A stretch of DNA of 33,699 nt, taken from the NCBI GenBank assembly GCA_949293165.1, contig CASFCW010000013.1, positions 1 to 33,699 of the forward strand, read 5' to 3'. The notes under the pieces are model-generated. The model was given only the letters and a program-made list of their open reading frames with translations. It was not told where the DNA came from and searched no databases. This DNA is from an uncultured bacterium (GTDB lineage Bacteria; Bacillota; Clostridia; Oscillospirales; Oscillospiraceae). A program made the position numbers and the translations under genes. This document shows, piece after piece, positions 7,355-16,086 of the stretch (positions are counted from its first letter, which is position 1; each line of letters starts with the position of its first letter).

Positions 7355-7400
7355 AGCGAGGTTTGGAAACTCTTCCGGGCTCCAAATCTCGCTCGTTTTT
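7355..7400 (+). terminator. Intrinsic terminator at the right end of the island
   Basis: AGCGAGGTTTGGA (7355-7367) pairs with TCCAAATCTCGCT (7381-7393) with one G-U or mismatch, followed by CGTTTTTATA. GC content returns to the chromosomal level just after it. Confidence 0.85.
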
Positions 7401-7616
7401 ATAGGCCCATTTTGCAACGCGCCCAATACCGTGAGAAATGAAAATGCTCTGGGGCAAAGCGCTGGTACGGCGCAAAAAGGCCTATACAAACCACAGCAGT
7501 TTCCCTCTTGGACCTGTCACGGCTTTAGGCTGGTCATGCCATACCTGCGGTTTGACCCGGAAGGGCCGCCTATTCTGGCTGCGGCGGGCTTGTTCGGGCG
7601 TTCTTTTTTCTTCCCC
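7401..7616. other. Non-coding gap between island and permease gene
   Basis: I see no gene, no tmRNA 3'-end copy and no attachment-site repeat here. A frame open upstream of the permease start crosses this stretch but lacks a ribosome site and homology. Confidence 0.5.
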
Positions 7617-7645
7617 TGGACACCCCGCCCGCCCCATGATACAAT
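7617..7645 (+). promoter_or_regulatory. Sigma-A-type promoter for the permease gene
   Basis: TGGACA (7617-7622) and TACAAT (7640-7645) are 17 bases apart. The start codon follows about 35 bases after the expected transcription start. Confidence 0.65.
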
Positions 7646-7685
7646 ACCCCTATCCAACCAAGCGGTACTGGAAGGGAGCTTATAC

Positions 7686-8834
7686 ATGACCTATCCCAAA
7701 AAGCCCTGGATCTATTTTCTCGGCGCTGCCGCACTGATCCTGCTGATTAAATACAGCGACATCATCTTTCACAGCGGGCTGCATCTGATCTCCATTCTGA
7801 TGCCCCTGCTGCTGGGCGGCATCATCGCCTACGTACTGAACATTCTGGTAGATAAGCTGGAACGGCTGCCCCCCTTCTCCAATCCCGACCATCCGGCCTA
7901 CCCTTACCGCCGGGCGGTCAGCATCGTCACCTCCCTGGCTGTCATCGCCATCGTGGTGGTGGTGCTGGTCCGGATCATCATTCCCCAGCTCACCGACGCC
8001 TTCCGCGTGATTCTGGCGGGCGTGCCGCCCTTGCTGGAGCAGCTGCTGGCCTGGGTTTCCAGCATGGACATTCCCGTGCCCCAGATACAGGAATGGGTGG
8101 CCTCATTGAATGTCAACTGGCCCCAGCTGGTACAGAAAGTGGCCAGCTACCTCAGTTCCGGGATGACCAACCTGTTCACCACCACAGTCTCCTTTGTGGG
8201 CGCGGTAAGCGGCGTGGTGGTACAGCTCCTCATGTCCTTTATTTTCGCGCTGTACCTGCTGGCGGGGAAAGAGAAGCTGGCCCGGCAGTTCCAGACCCTT
8301 GGGCGCACTTATCTGAGCCGGCGGGTATACCAGGGCATCTTCTATGTACTGGACACCGCCCATGACACCTTTACCAAGTTTATCGTAGGGCAGTGTACCG
8401 AGGCCGTCATCATCGGCGTTTTGTGTACCCTGGGCATGATGCTGCTGCGCTTCCCCTACGCCACCATGATCGGGACGCTTATCGGCGCCACGGCGCTGCT
8501 GCCCATTGTCGGCGCCTACCTGGGCGCGGCTGTGGGCGCGTTCATGATTTTCACGGTCAATCCTGTGCAGTCCGTGGCCTTTTTGGTCTTTATCGTGATC
8601 CTCCAGCAGCTGGAGGGCAACCTCATCTATCCCCGGGTGGTGGGCTCCTCCATCGGCCTGCCCGGCATCTGGGTGCTGACCGCCGTGACCGTGGGCGGCG
8701 GAATTGCCGGGATCGCTGGAATGCTGCTGGCCGTCCCCATTACGGCCACGCTGTATAAGCTGCTGCGGCAGGATGTGGCCAAGCGGCAGCGGGCCAAGCC
8801 CGTGGAGACTCCCCCCACCCCTCCCCAGCCCTGA
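7686..8834 (+). CDS. AI-2E family transporter
   Basis: The product is a polytopic membrane protein of the AI-2E/PerM family, whose members export small molecules or ions; the true substrate is seldom known. The 382 residues show hydrophobic helices near 8-25, 30-52 and 78-103, a soluble segment (about 105-170) and a C-terminal bundle with GTLIGATALLPIVGAYLG and VFIVILQQLEGNLIYPRVVG, the most conserved family signature. ATG at 7686 follows GGAAGGGAG by 7 bases; upstream in-frame codons lie before the promoter. The gene is monocistronic between a promoter and a strong terminator. Confidence 0.9.
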   Translation: MTYPKKPWIYFLGAAALILLIKYSDIIFHSGLHLISILMPLLLGGIIAYVLNILVDKLERLPPFSNPDHPAYPYRRAVSIVTSLAVIAIVVVVLVRIIIPQLTDAFRVILAGVPPLLEQLLAWVSSMDIPVPQIQEWVASLNVNWPQLVQKVASYLSSGMTNLFTTTVSFVGAVSGVVVQLLMSFIFALYLLAGKEKLARQFQTLGRTYLSRRVYQGIFYVLDTAHDTFTKFIVGQCTEAVIIGVLCTLGMMLLRFPYATMIGTLIGATALLPIVGAYLGAAVGAFMIFTVNPVQSVAFLVFIVILQQLEGNLIYPRVVGSSIGLPGIWVLTAVTVGGGIAGIAGMLLAVPITATLYKLLRQDVAKRQRAKPVETPPTPPQP

Positions 8835-8843
8835 GCAAAAGCC

Positions 8844-8880
8844 ATCGCCGCGGCGCAGACGCGCCGCGGCGATTTCCTTT
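8844..8880. terminator. Intrinsic terminator shared by convergent genes
   Basis: ATCGCCGCGGCGC (8844-8856) pairs perfectly with 8861-8873 around AGAC, followed by TTCCTTTT. It ends the permease transcript and touches the stop of the opposing M23 gene. Confidence 0.9.
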
Positions 8881-9611
8881 TACTGGGGCAGGTAGAGCAG
8901 GGGGTCTGTCTGCTCCCCGTTGGCCGCCATCTCCAGGTGCAGATGGGGAGCGAGGTCGCACTCCGCCATGGCGCTCTCACCCACCTGTCCGATGATCGTC
9001 CCGGTGTCCACCTGGTCGCCCACCGCCACCGCAGGGTCGGGCGCCAGGTTGGAATAGGTGGTCACCACCCCATCCGGCTGTTCCACCACAACGGTGACCC
9101 CCATCATGGCGTCCTCATAGACCTCCGCCACCTGGCCCTCGCCGGCGGCAATCACATTCCAGCCCAGTTCGGCGGCAATGTCCACCCCGCCGTGGGTGCG
9201 CCAGTCCCCCATGGTCACGTCATAGGACAGAGTCTCCACGCTGAAGGGGCGAAGGACGGTCCCTTTTACCGGCCAGGTGTATACCACCTCTTTCGCCGTA
9301 TCGGCCGGCGCCTGGGTTCCTTCCGTCAGGTCCGGCTCCCCCGCCGCCTGCTGGAGTTCCACCTCATCCTCCACGCCGGAAACCGGCGTCTCCTCTGTCC
9401 CCAGAATCCCTGAGGGCAAGGGAATGCTGCTGTCCGGCAGCACGATGGTGGGCTGACCGGACACAGGCTCGTCAGTCTGCCCGGCGTCCGCGGCGGAGCG
9501 CACCATCATATAGCCGGAAATTCCAATCGCGGCGACGCACAGGATCAGGACGATGTAAAAGCCCTTTCCCAGCAAAAATTCACCCAATTGTTCCAAACGG
9601 CTTCGCTTCAT
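8880..9611 (-). CDS. M23 family peptidase, SpoIIQ-like
   Basis: The 243-residue product has a short cytoplasmic start, one membrane helix (about 17-37), an acidic Pro/Thr-rich linker to about 110 and a LytM/M23 domain to the end. The zinc residues are visible: HGGVD (H141, D145) and HLHLE near 224-228. The layout matches SpoIIQ, the forespore membrane protein that docks with SpoIIIAH during engulfment; clostridial SpoIIQ keeps the zinc ligands, unlike that of Bacillus subtilis. It could also be a general cell-wall endopeptidase. ATG at 9611 follows GGAGGTGG by 5 bases. If SpoIIQ, the organism is or was a spore former; I saw no clear sigma-F promoter. Confidence 0.75.
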   Translation of the reverse strand: MKRSRLEQLGEFLLGKGFYIVLILCVAAIGISGYMMVRSAADAGQTDEPVSGQPTIVLPDSSIPLPSGILGTEETPVSGVEDEVELQQAAGEPDLTEGTQAPADTAKEVVYTWPVKGTVLRPFSVETLSYDVTMGDWRTHGGVDIAAELGWNVIAAGEGQVAEVYEDAMMGVTVVVEQPDGVVTTYSNLAPDPAVAVGDQVDTGTIIGQVGESAMAECDLAPHLHLEMAANGEQTDPLLYLPQ

Positions 9612-9717
9612 GGAAACCACCTCCAAAGCCTAGTGTGGACAGGCTTTTTTGGTGTTATACCGGAACACAGGGATTATTTTCACAGGGCTGCGGGAAGGGA
9701 CAGGGAAGAAATCCCCA

Positions 9718-9747
9718 TGGACGGTCTGCGCCCTTCTGTGCTATAAT
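9718..9747 (+). promoter_or_regulatory. Sigma-A-type promoter for the M16 peptidase gene
   Basis: TGGACG (9718-9723) and TATAAT (9742-9747) are 18 bases apart. The gene starts about 130 bases further on, leaving an untranslated leader in which I see no known regulator. Confidence 0.55.
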
Positions 9748-9879
9748 GGCTTGAAAACGGCTGTTTTCCCGCTATTCTGCGCCGGGCCTCCCGCCCCCGC
9801 GAGGCAGCCGCGCCTATGAAACGGAAGCCCGCCCTGCCAGGCCCTTTCGGCCGGGGAGCGGGGCAGAAAGGACTTCGCC

Positions 9880-11142
9880 ATGCATCAAATCACCACCCTT
9901 CCCAACGGTCTGCGGATCGTCACCCAGCCCATGCAGGGCGTCCGCTCCGCCGCCCTTGGTTTTTTTGTGGGGGCAGGCTCCCGGCATGAGCGGCCCGGTG
10001 AAAACGGGGCGGCCCATTTCATCGAGCACATGTCCTTCAAGGGCACCCAGCGCCGCACCGCCGGGGATCTGGCCCGGGAGATGGACGCCATCGGCGGCCA
10101 GGTCAACGCCTACACCACCAAGGACAGCACCTGCTACTACGCCCGCTGCCTGGACAGCCATCTGGACCGGGCGGCGGATCTGCTGTGCGACATGCTGTTC
10201 CACTCCCGCTTTGCCCAGGAGGACGTGCAGGTGGAGCGGGGCGTGATTCTGGAGGAAATCGGCATGTATGAGGACACGCCGGAGGATCTGTGCGCCGAGC
10301 GCCTGGCCATGGCGGTTTACAAGGGGGACGCGCTGGGCCGTCCCATTCTGGGCCGGGCCTCCACCCTGGCCCACCTGTCCGGCCCCCGGCTGCGCCAGTG
10401 GCAGCAGAGCCACTACACCCCCGGCCGGATTGTGGTGGCCCTGGCCGGCAGCTTTACCTCCCAGCATGTGGCCGACCTGCAAAGCCGGCTGGCCGCGCTG
10501 CCCGCCGGCGCAGCCCCGGCGGAGGAACAGGCGGCCTATCGGCCGGCCGTCACCGTGCGCCGAAAGGCCATTGAGCAGAACCACCTGATTTTGGCCTTCC
10601 CCGGCCTGTCCTATCTGGATTCCCGGCGGTATGGGCTGCTGCTGCTCAACGCCATTCTGGGGGGCGGGTGCTCCTCCCGCCTGTTCCAGCAGCTGCGGGA
10701 GCAGCGGGGGCTGTGTTACACCGTGTATTCCTACCTCTCTGACCACTCCGACACCGGTTTTTTGGGGATCTATGCCGCCCTGAACCGGGAGCAGGAGGAG
10801 GCGGCCCTGGCCGCCATGGCCGGCATCGTGGCAGACCTGGCCCTCCACGGCCCCACCCAGGAGGAGCTGGACCGGGCCAGGGAACAGGCCAAGGCCAACG
10901 TGCTGATGGGGCTGGAATCCGTCCAGTCCCGCATGAGCCACCTGGGCGGCTCCACCCTGTTTTACGGCCGGGTGCGCAGCAGCCAGGAAATCCTGGACGC
11001 CTATGACCAGGTCACCCGGGAGCAGCTGCGCCAGCTGGCCCAGGAGCTGTTCACCTTTTCCCAGGCCTCCCTGTCCGCAGTGGGGCAGGTGGGCTCCGGC
11101 GAACATTATCGCCGCTGGCTCAGCCGCCAGTGCTTCCAATAA
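9880..11142 (+). CDS. M16 family zinc peptidase (processing-peptidase-like)
   Basis: This is a metallopeptidase of the insulinase/mitochondrial-processing-peptidase family, probably cytoplasmic. The 420-residue product carries the inverted zinc motif HFIEH (H46, E49, H50), with the third ligand in ILEEIGMYED (E125/E126) about 76 residues later. Residues 1-205 are the active M16 domain; about 220-400 is the inactive M16C partner domain, with LNAILGGGCSSRLFQQLRE and GLCYTVYSY typical of Bacillus MlpA/YmxG-like proteins. ATG at 9880 follows AGAAAGGA by 8 bases. There is no signal peptide. It is monocistronic between its promoter and a strong terminator. Confidence 0.92.
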   Translation: MHQITTLPNGLRIVTQPMQGVRSAALGFFVGAGSRHERPGENGAAHFIEHMSFKGTQRRTAGDLAREMDAIGGQVNAYTTKDSTCYYARCLDSHLDRAADLLCDMLFHSRFAQEDVQVERGVILEEIGMYEDTPEDLCAERLAMAVYKGDALGRPILGRASTLAHLSGPRLRQWQQSHYTPGRIVVALAGSFTSQHVADLQSRLAALPAGAAPAEEQAAYRPAVTVRRKAIEQNHLILAFPGLSYLDSRRYGLLLLNAILGGGCSSRLFQQLREQRGLCYTVYSYLSDHSDTGFLGIYAALNREQEEAALAAMAGIVADLALHGPTQEELDRAREQAKANVLMGLESVQSRMSHLGGSTLFYGRVRSSQEILDAYDQVTREQLRQLAQELFTFSQASLSAVGQVGSGEHYRRWLSRQCFQ

Positions 11143-11148
11143 AAAAGC

Positions 11149-11186
11149 GTTCCCGGATGGGGCCTCCCCCATCCGGGAATGTTCTT
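11149..11186. terminator. Bidirectional intrinsic terminator
   Basis: GTTCCCGGATGGGG (11149-11162) pairs with CCCCATCCGGGAA (11167-11179), with AAAAAA before and TTTTT after. It serves the convergent M16 peptidase and TrmO genes. Confidence 0.9.
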
Positions 11187-11188
11187 TT

Positions 11189-11878
11189 TCAGCGGGGTTC
11201 CAGGGAGAGCAGGTACAGCCGGTCCTCCCGGACCTGGAATTTGACCTCCCAGCCTCCGAATGCCATGCCGTACACCCGCTGGGGGTCGTGCTGGTAGGTG
11301 GGCCGGGGGTCCTGGGCCAGCACCCCCACCAGGGCGGCCCGTTTTTCCGCCTCCACCCTGCCAAGCAGCCCTTCCGGGTCCTCCACCTGCAGGGTGGGCT
11401 CCTTGGGCTGGCCGGCAAACCCGCCCACCGCCTCCGGGCGGCAGTCGGCGTAGGGCAGGTAGGGTTTGATATCATAGATGGGGCTGCCATCCATCAGGTC
11501 CGCCCCGGCAATGTGGAGCACCGGCCCCAGCTGGGGATGGAGTTCCACCCCTTCCAGCCGCACACAGGACAGGCCGATGGGGTTGGGACGGAAGGGAGAC
11601 CGGGTGGCAAACACCCCCATGCGGGTGTTCCCCCCCAGCCTGGGCGGGCGCACAGTGGGTGACCAGCCCTCCCGCACCGCCTGGGAAAACTGCCAGATCA
11701 GCCACAGGTGGGAAAATCCTTCCAGCCCCCGGACGGCGTCCGGATTGCGGTACTCCGGCTCAAACACCACGGCGGCTTTCAGCTCCTCCACCAGCCCGCT
11801 CTGCCTGGGAATGCCGAATTTGCTGGGAAAATCGCTGCGGATTCGGGCAATCACCTGAATGGTATGGACCTCTGACAT
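11189..11878 (-). CDS. trmO: tRNA (N6-threonylcarbamoyl-A37)-N6-methyltransferase TrmO-like
   Basis: TrmO (formerly TsaA/YaeB) uses SAM to methylate t6A at position 37 of threonine tRNAs. The 229-residue product has the UPF0066 beta-barrel domain: IARIRSDFPSKFGIPRQSG near the start, GLEGFSHLWLIWQF (about 51-64), TRMGVFATRSPFRPNPIGLS (about 85-104) and GADLMDGSPIYDIKPYLPYAD (about 125-145). The C-terminal part fits the small extra domain of longer homologues. ATG at 11878 follows GGAGAGGAG; an upstream in-frame ATG lacks a ribosome site. It stands alone. Confidence 0.9.
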   Translation of the reverse strand: MSEVHTIQVIARIRSDFPSKFGIPRQSGLVEELKAAVVFEPEYRNPDAVRGLEGFSHLWLIWQFSQAVREGWSPTVRPPRLGGNTRMGVFATRSPFRPNPIGLSCVRLEGVELHPQLGPVLHIAGADLMDGSPIYDIKPYLPYADCRPEAVGGFAGQPKEPTLQVEDPEGLLGRVEAEKRAALVGVLAQDPRPTYQHDPQRVYGMAFGGWEVKFQVREDRLYLLSLEPR

Positions 11879-12017
11879 AGCGCTCTCCTCTCCTGCCCGG
11901 GCCGGCCGGCCCGCGGCACTGGATGATACCTGTATGGTAGCAGATTTTCCCCCCGCTGTCACGGGGAATTCCCGTTTTCCCCTTCCGCCCGGGGTATGGG
12001 GAATTCCTCTGTAGCGG

Positions 12018-12046
12018 TTGTTTTTTCGGGAAACATCTGATATAAT
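12018..12046 (+). promoter_or_regulatory. Sigma-A-type promoter for gdpP
   Basis: TTGTTT (12018-12023) and TATAAT (12041-12046) are exactly 17 bases apart. Transcription would begin near 12053. Confidence 0.75.
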
Positions 12047-12089
12047 GAACTACTGATTGAGTTTTCTATCGGGAAGGGGGCTGCCCTTT

Positions 12090-14072
12090 GTGAATCGAAA
12101 ATTTACAAAACTTCTCCAGCCCAGCGTGCAGCTGTACTTCATCTGCCTGATCCTGTTTGCCCTGGCCTCCGCCATGTTCCACCCTGCCCTGGCGGCGGCG
12201 GAGCTGCTGGTGGTGGCTATGCTGGGCATCTACAGCCGTGCCACCGGGCACCAGAGGCGGCGGGCCATCAACAAGTACATTGAAAACCTCACCGGGAACG
12301 TAGATGTGGCCACTAAGGACACCATGGTCAATTCCCCGCTGCCCATGGTTATCTTCCGTCCGGAGAGCGACGACATCATTTGGAGCAACGACCGCTTTCT
12401 CCATCTGGCGGACAACCGGGAGCACCTGTTTGACGCCAAGCTGTCAGCCGTGGTGCCTAACTTTGACGCCCGCTGGCTCCTGGAGGGCAAGTCGGAATGC
12501 CCTGAGGAGGTATCCTTCGCTGGGCGGCGGTTCCGGGTGTACGGCCACCTGGTCCGTACCGGCGACCGGGGCAGCGGCTTCCTGGCCACCATCTACTGGG
12601 TGGACGTCACCGAGCTGGCCGATGTGCGGGATCGCTTCCAGGCCACCCGCCCCGTGGTGGCGGTGCTGCTGCTGGACAACTATGAGGATCTGATGAAGAA
12701 CCTGACGGAGAACCAGCGCTCCACCATCTACGCCGAGCTCAACGCCCGCCTTGACCCCTGGGTGGAGCGCACCGGCGGTCTGCTCCGCCGGGTGGAGCGG
12801 GACCGGTACCTGTTTATCTTTGAGGAGCAGTATCTGGCCCGGCTTGTGGAGCAGAAATTTGACCTTCTGGACGAGGTTCACCAGGTGGTCAACCCCAGCG
12901 GCCTGTCCGCCACCTTCTCCATCGGCGTGGGCAAGGACGGGGACAGCATCCGGGAGCTGATGCAGTTTGCCAACCTGTCCATTGAGATGGCCCTGTCCCG
13001 GGGCGGCGACCAGGCGGTCATCCGCAACCGGTTCACCTTTGAGTTCTATGGCGGCCGCTCCAAGGAGACGGAAAAGCGCACCAAGGTAAAAAGCCGGGTC
13101 ATGGCCAACGCCCTGTCCGCTTTGGTCAACGACTCCTCCCAGATTATCATTATGGGCCACAAAAGCCCGGACAACGACTGCATCGGCGCCGCCGCCGGCG
13201 TGGCGGCCATTGCCCGGAAGAAGGGCATCCCCGCCCACATCATTCAGGAGGCCGGCAATCCCCCTGCCAAGCCCCTGTGCGACCGGCTGCGGCAGCTGCC
13301 GGAGTACCAGGAGATCTTCCTCTCCCCCCAGGAGGCGCTGCTGGCCGCCGACAACCGCACCCTGGTGGTGGTGGTGGACACCAACCGCCCGGAGCAGGTG
13401 CAGTCCCAGGCCATTTTGGAATCCTGCAACCGGGTGGCGGTTATCGACCACCACCGGCGGGCAGCCACCTACATCGAGGGGGCGGCCCTCAACTACCACG
13501 AGCCCTACGCCTCCTCCGCTTCGGAGCTGGTGACCGAGCTGCTCCAATACATCGCCGACCCCACCGACCTCAGCCGCACGGAGGCGGAGGCCCTGCTGGC
13601 TGGCATTGTGCTGGACACCAAGAACTTTACCATGCGCACCGGCGGGCGGACCTTTGAGGCCGCCGCCTTCCTCCGCCGGGCCGGCGCCGATACCGGCGAG
13701 GTGAAGAAGCTGTTCCAGAACGATCTGGACGGCACCATTGCCAAGTATTCCATCATCCAGAACGCCCGGATGTACCGGGACGGGGTGGCCCTGGCGGTGG
13801 TGGACCATACGGTGAGCCGCATCACCGCGGCCCAGGCCGCTGACGAGCTGCTGAACATCATCGGCATCAACACCTCCTTTGTGGTTTATCCCGACGGAGA
13901 CCGGGTGGTAATCTCCGCCCGCTCCATGGGGGACAACAACGTCCAGGTCATCCTGGAGCCCCTGGGAGGCGGCGGAAACGCCGCTGCCGCCGGCGGCCAG
14001 ATCCCGGACAAGTCCCTGGAGCAGGTGGTGGAGGAGCTTACCCGATCCATTGACCAGTATTTGGAGGGATAA
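12090..14072 (+). CDS. gdpP: Cyclic-di-AMP phosphodiesterase GdpP
   Basis: GdpP hydrolyses c-di-AMP to pApA, controlling turgor, wall stress and potassium uptake. The 660-residue product has two N-terminal membrane helices (about 15-55), a degenerate PAS domain (about 75-165), a degenerate GGDEF domain (about 170-300) lacking the canonical motif, then a DHH/DHHA1 hydrolase. DHH motifs are GHKSPDNDCIGA (near 355), VVDTNRP (near 430) and VIDHHRR (DHH near 452); the DHHA1 GGGGN loop is near 627. GTG at 12090 is preferred because GGGAAGGGGG precedes it by 9 bases; a TTG at 12057 is within a few bases of the transcription start. It heads the gdpP-rplI-dnaB order also known in Bacillus. Confidence 0.93.
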   Translation: MNRKFTKLLQPSVQLYFICLILFALASAMFHPALAAAELLVVAMLGIYSRATGHQRRRAINKYIENLTGNVDVATKDTMVNSPLPMVIFRPESDDIIWSNDRFLHLADNREHLFDAKLSAVVPNFDARWLLEGKSECPEEVSFAGRRFRVYGHLVRTGDRGSGFLATIYWVDVTELADVRDRFQATRPVVAVLLLDNYEDLMKNLTENQRSTIYAELNARLDPWVERTGGLLRRVERDRYLFIFEEQYLARLVEQKFDLLDEVHQVVNPSGLSATFSIGVGKDGDSIRELMQFANLSIEMALSRGGDQAVIRNRFTFEFYGGRSKETEKRTKVKSRVMANALSALVNDSSQIIIMGHKSPDNDCIGAAAGVAAIARKKGIPAHIIQEAGNPPAKPLCDRLRQLPEYQEIFLSPQEALLAADNRTLVVVVDTNRPEQVQSQAILESCNRVAVIDHHRRAATYIEGAALNYHEPYASSASELVTELLQYIADPTDLSRTEAEALLAGIVLDTKNFTMRTGGRTFEAAAFLRRAGADTGEVKKLFQNDLDGTIAKYSIIQNARMYRDGVALAVVDHTVSRITAAQAADELLNIIGINTSFVVYPDGDRVVISARSMGDNNVQVILEPLGGGGNAAAAGGQIPDKSLEQVVEELTRSIDQYLEG

Positions 14073-14151
14073 GGGGATTCCTCCCTATTTCCCATTCTTA
14101 TTTGGATTATTTCTTTGTAATATTACACTTTGTATACGGAGGTAACGGAAC

Positions 14152-14598
14152 ATGAAGGTCATTTTGCAGCAGGACGTGAAGGGACAGGGCAAGAAGGGCC
14201 AGATGGTGGAGGTATCCGACGGCTTCGCCCGGAACTTCCTCCTGCCCCGGAAGCAGGCTGTCATCGCCACCGCTGAGAACATCAACACCATGAAGCAGCA
14301 GGAGAAGGCCCGCAAGGCCCAGGAGGCCGCTGAGAAGGCGGAGGCGGAGGCCCTGTCCAAGCAGCTGGAGAGCCTGACGGTGAAGGTGGCCGCCAAGGCC
14401 GGCGAGGGCGGCCGCCTGTTCGGCGCCGTGACTGCCAAGGAAATTTCCGAGTGCCTGGCCGCCCAGCACGGGCTGAACATTGCCAAGGCCAAGCTGGTGC
14501 TGGACGAGCCCATCAAGGCCTGCGGCGGCTACAAGATCAAAGCCAAGCTGGGCTATGAGGTCATTGGAACGGTGAATGTAATGGTGGTGGAGGCCTGA
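14152..14598 (+). CDS. rplI: 50S ribosomal protein L9
   Basis: L9 binds 23S rRNA near the L1 stalk and affects reading-frame fidelity. The 148-residue product is complete: N-terminal RNA-binding domain (MKVILQQDVKGQGKKGQMVEV and FARNFLLPRKQA), a long connecting helix (about 45-75, charged and Ala-rich) and a C-terminal domain with GRLFGAVTAKEI. ATG at 14152 follows GGAGG by 9 bases. It lies 80 bases after gdpP and before dnaB, a very common arrangement. Confidence 0.97.
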   Translation: MKVILQQDVKGQGKKGQMVEVSDGFARNFLLPRKQAVIATAENINTMKQQEKARKAQEAAEKAEAEALSKQLESLTVKVAAKAGEGGRLFGAVTAKEISECLAAQHGLNIAKAKLVLDEPIKACGGYKIKAKLGYEVIGTVNVMVVEA

Positions 14599-14611
14599 CC
14601 TCCGCCGCGCT

Positions 14612-14648
14612 GCCCCCATCCCCCGGGTCAGACGGGAGGGATGGGGGC
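14612..14648 (+). other. GC-rich hairpin between rplI and dnaB
   Basis: GCCCCCATCCC (14612-14622) pairs perfectly with GGGATGGGGGC (14638-14648). No T-run follows, so it may be a processing or partial termination site rather than an intrinsic terminator. Confidence 0.5.
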
Positions 14649-14710
14649 GTCCCCGCTTAGAGAAACGTTTGCCCTCTGGGGCAGGCTGCCGTGAGAAGGG
14701 AGGGGTGGAC

Positions 14711-16066
14711 ATGCCCTATTCGGAGGAGGAGCTGCTGCTCAAGCAGCTGCCCCACAGTGTGGAGGCGGAGCAGGCGGTGCTGGGCTCCATGCTCATTGAC
14801 GCCCGGTGCGTGCCGGAGGTCATCGACCAGCTGAAGCCGGATGACTTCTACATCCAGCAGAACCGGGAGATATACGAAACCATCTACTCCATGTTCAACT
14901 ACTCCCTCACCATCGACCCGGTGACGGTGCTGGAGAACATGAAGCAGAACGGGGTGTACGACGACAACACCTCCCGGGGCTATCTCCTGCAGCTGATGGA
15001 CACCACCCCCACAGCGGCCAACGTGAAGGAATACATCGGTATTTTGAAGGACAAGGCCCTGCTCCGGCGGGTGGCGGAGACCGCGGGGGAGCTGACCGCC
15101 CTGGTGCAGCAGGGCACGGAGACGGGCCAAAACGTCCTGGACACGGCGGAGCAGCGGATTTACGCCATCCGTCAGGGCCGGGCGGCCCGGGGGCTGACCC
15201 CCATCTCCGCCATTCTGGTGGACGTCTACGACCGGCTGACCGAGCTGGCCGCCAGCGACACGGAAATCCCCGGCCTGTCCACCGGCCTGTCCGACCTGGA
15301 CCGGGCCATCTCCGGCCTGAACAAATCGGACCTGATTCTGCTGGCCGCCCGCCCCGGCATGGGCAAAACCTCCATGGCCCTGAACATCCTGTTGAAGGCG
15401 GGCAAGGAGTCGGGCAAGACGGTGGCCTTCTTCTCCCTGGAAATGAGCCGGGAGCAGCTGGCCCTGCGCCTGATCTCCGGGGAATGCTTTGTGGACAACA
15501 AGAAGCTGGTCACCGGCAAGCTCAGCGAGGACGACTGGGAAAAGGTGGCGGTGGCCGCCGACGCCCTGAACAAGTCCAAAATTCTGATTGACGACGACTC
15601 CTCCGTCACCGTGGCCGATATCAGCGCCAAGTGCCGGCGGGTGGACAATCTGGGGCTGGTCATCATCGACTACCTCCAGCTGATGCAGTCGGCGGGGGGG
15701 CGCAACTACTCCGGCGAGAACCGCCAGCAGGTGGTCTCCGACATCTCCCGTGCCCTGAAGATCATGGCCAAGGAGCTGAATGTGCCGGTGCTGTGCCTGT
15801 CCCAGCTGTCCCGCGCCAACGAAAGCCGCAGCGACAAACGGCCCATGCTGTCCGACCTGCGTGAATCGGGGGCCATTGAGCAGGACGCCGACATCGTCAT
15901 GTTCCTCTACCGGGAGGGCTACTACGACAAGGAGTGCCCCAACCCCAATGTGGCCGAGTGCATCATCGCCAAAAACCGCCACGGCGAGACCCGCACGGTG
16001 GAACTGCAATGGATGCCGGAGTACACCACCTTCAACGACATGGAATGGAAGCACACCGAGTATTGA
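14711..16066 (+). CDS. dnaB: Replicative DNA helicase DnaB
   Basis: The hexameric 5'-3' helicase unwinds DNA at replication forks. The 451-residue product has the N-terminal DnaB domain (SVEAEQAVLGSMLID near 15-30) and a RecA-like C-terminal domain with GLSTGLSDLDRAISGL (near 190-205), Walker A ARPGMGKTS (near 212-220), Walker B LGLVIIDYLQLM and SDLRESGAIEQDADIVMFLYR. No intein is present. ATG at 14711 follows GGGAGGGG by 6 bases; an in-frame ATG 42 bases earlier lacks a ribosome site. tilS follows after 20 bases, so the two are probably cotranscribed. Confidence 0.96.
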   Translation: MPYSEEELLLKQLPHSVEAEQAVLGSMLIDARCVPEVIDQLKPDDFYIQQNREIYETIYSMFNYSLTIDPVTVLENMKQNGVYDDNTSRGYLLQLMDTTPTAANVKEYIGILKDKALLRRVAETAGELTALVQQGTETGQNVLDTAEQRIYAIRQGRAARGLTPISAILVDVYDRLTELAASDTEIPGLSTGLSDLDRAISGLNKSDLILLAARPGMGKTSMALNILLKAGKESGKTVAFFSLEMSREQLALRLISGECFVDNKKLVTGKLSEDDWEKVAVAADALNKSKILIDDDSSVTVADISAKCRRVDNLGLVIIDYLQLMQSAGGRNYSGENRQQVVSDISRALKIMAKELNVPVLCLSQLSRANESRSDKRPMLSDLRESGAIEQDADIVMFLYREGYYDKECPNPNVAECIIAKNRHGETRTVELQWMPEYTTFNDMEWKHTEY

Positions 16067-16086
16067 GAAACGATTCCGGAGGACGT

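Noticed and set aside
7262-7685. A copy of the tmRNA 3' end as right attachment site of the island
   Set aside because: No match to the T-arm/acceptor sequence was found in this stretch.
9621-9652. Small hairpin AGCCT/AGGCT with a T-run on the plus strand as a terminator
   Set aside because: The stem is only 5 bp and no plus-strand gene ends nearby; it lies in the untranslated region of the minus-strand M23 gene.
9814-11490. A 558-codon minus-strand open frame opposite the M16 peptidase
   Set aside because: It mirrors a clear peptidase gene in GC-rich DNA, and its composition (His, Gln, Gly rich) is typical of a shadow frame.
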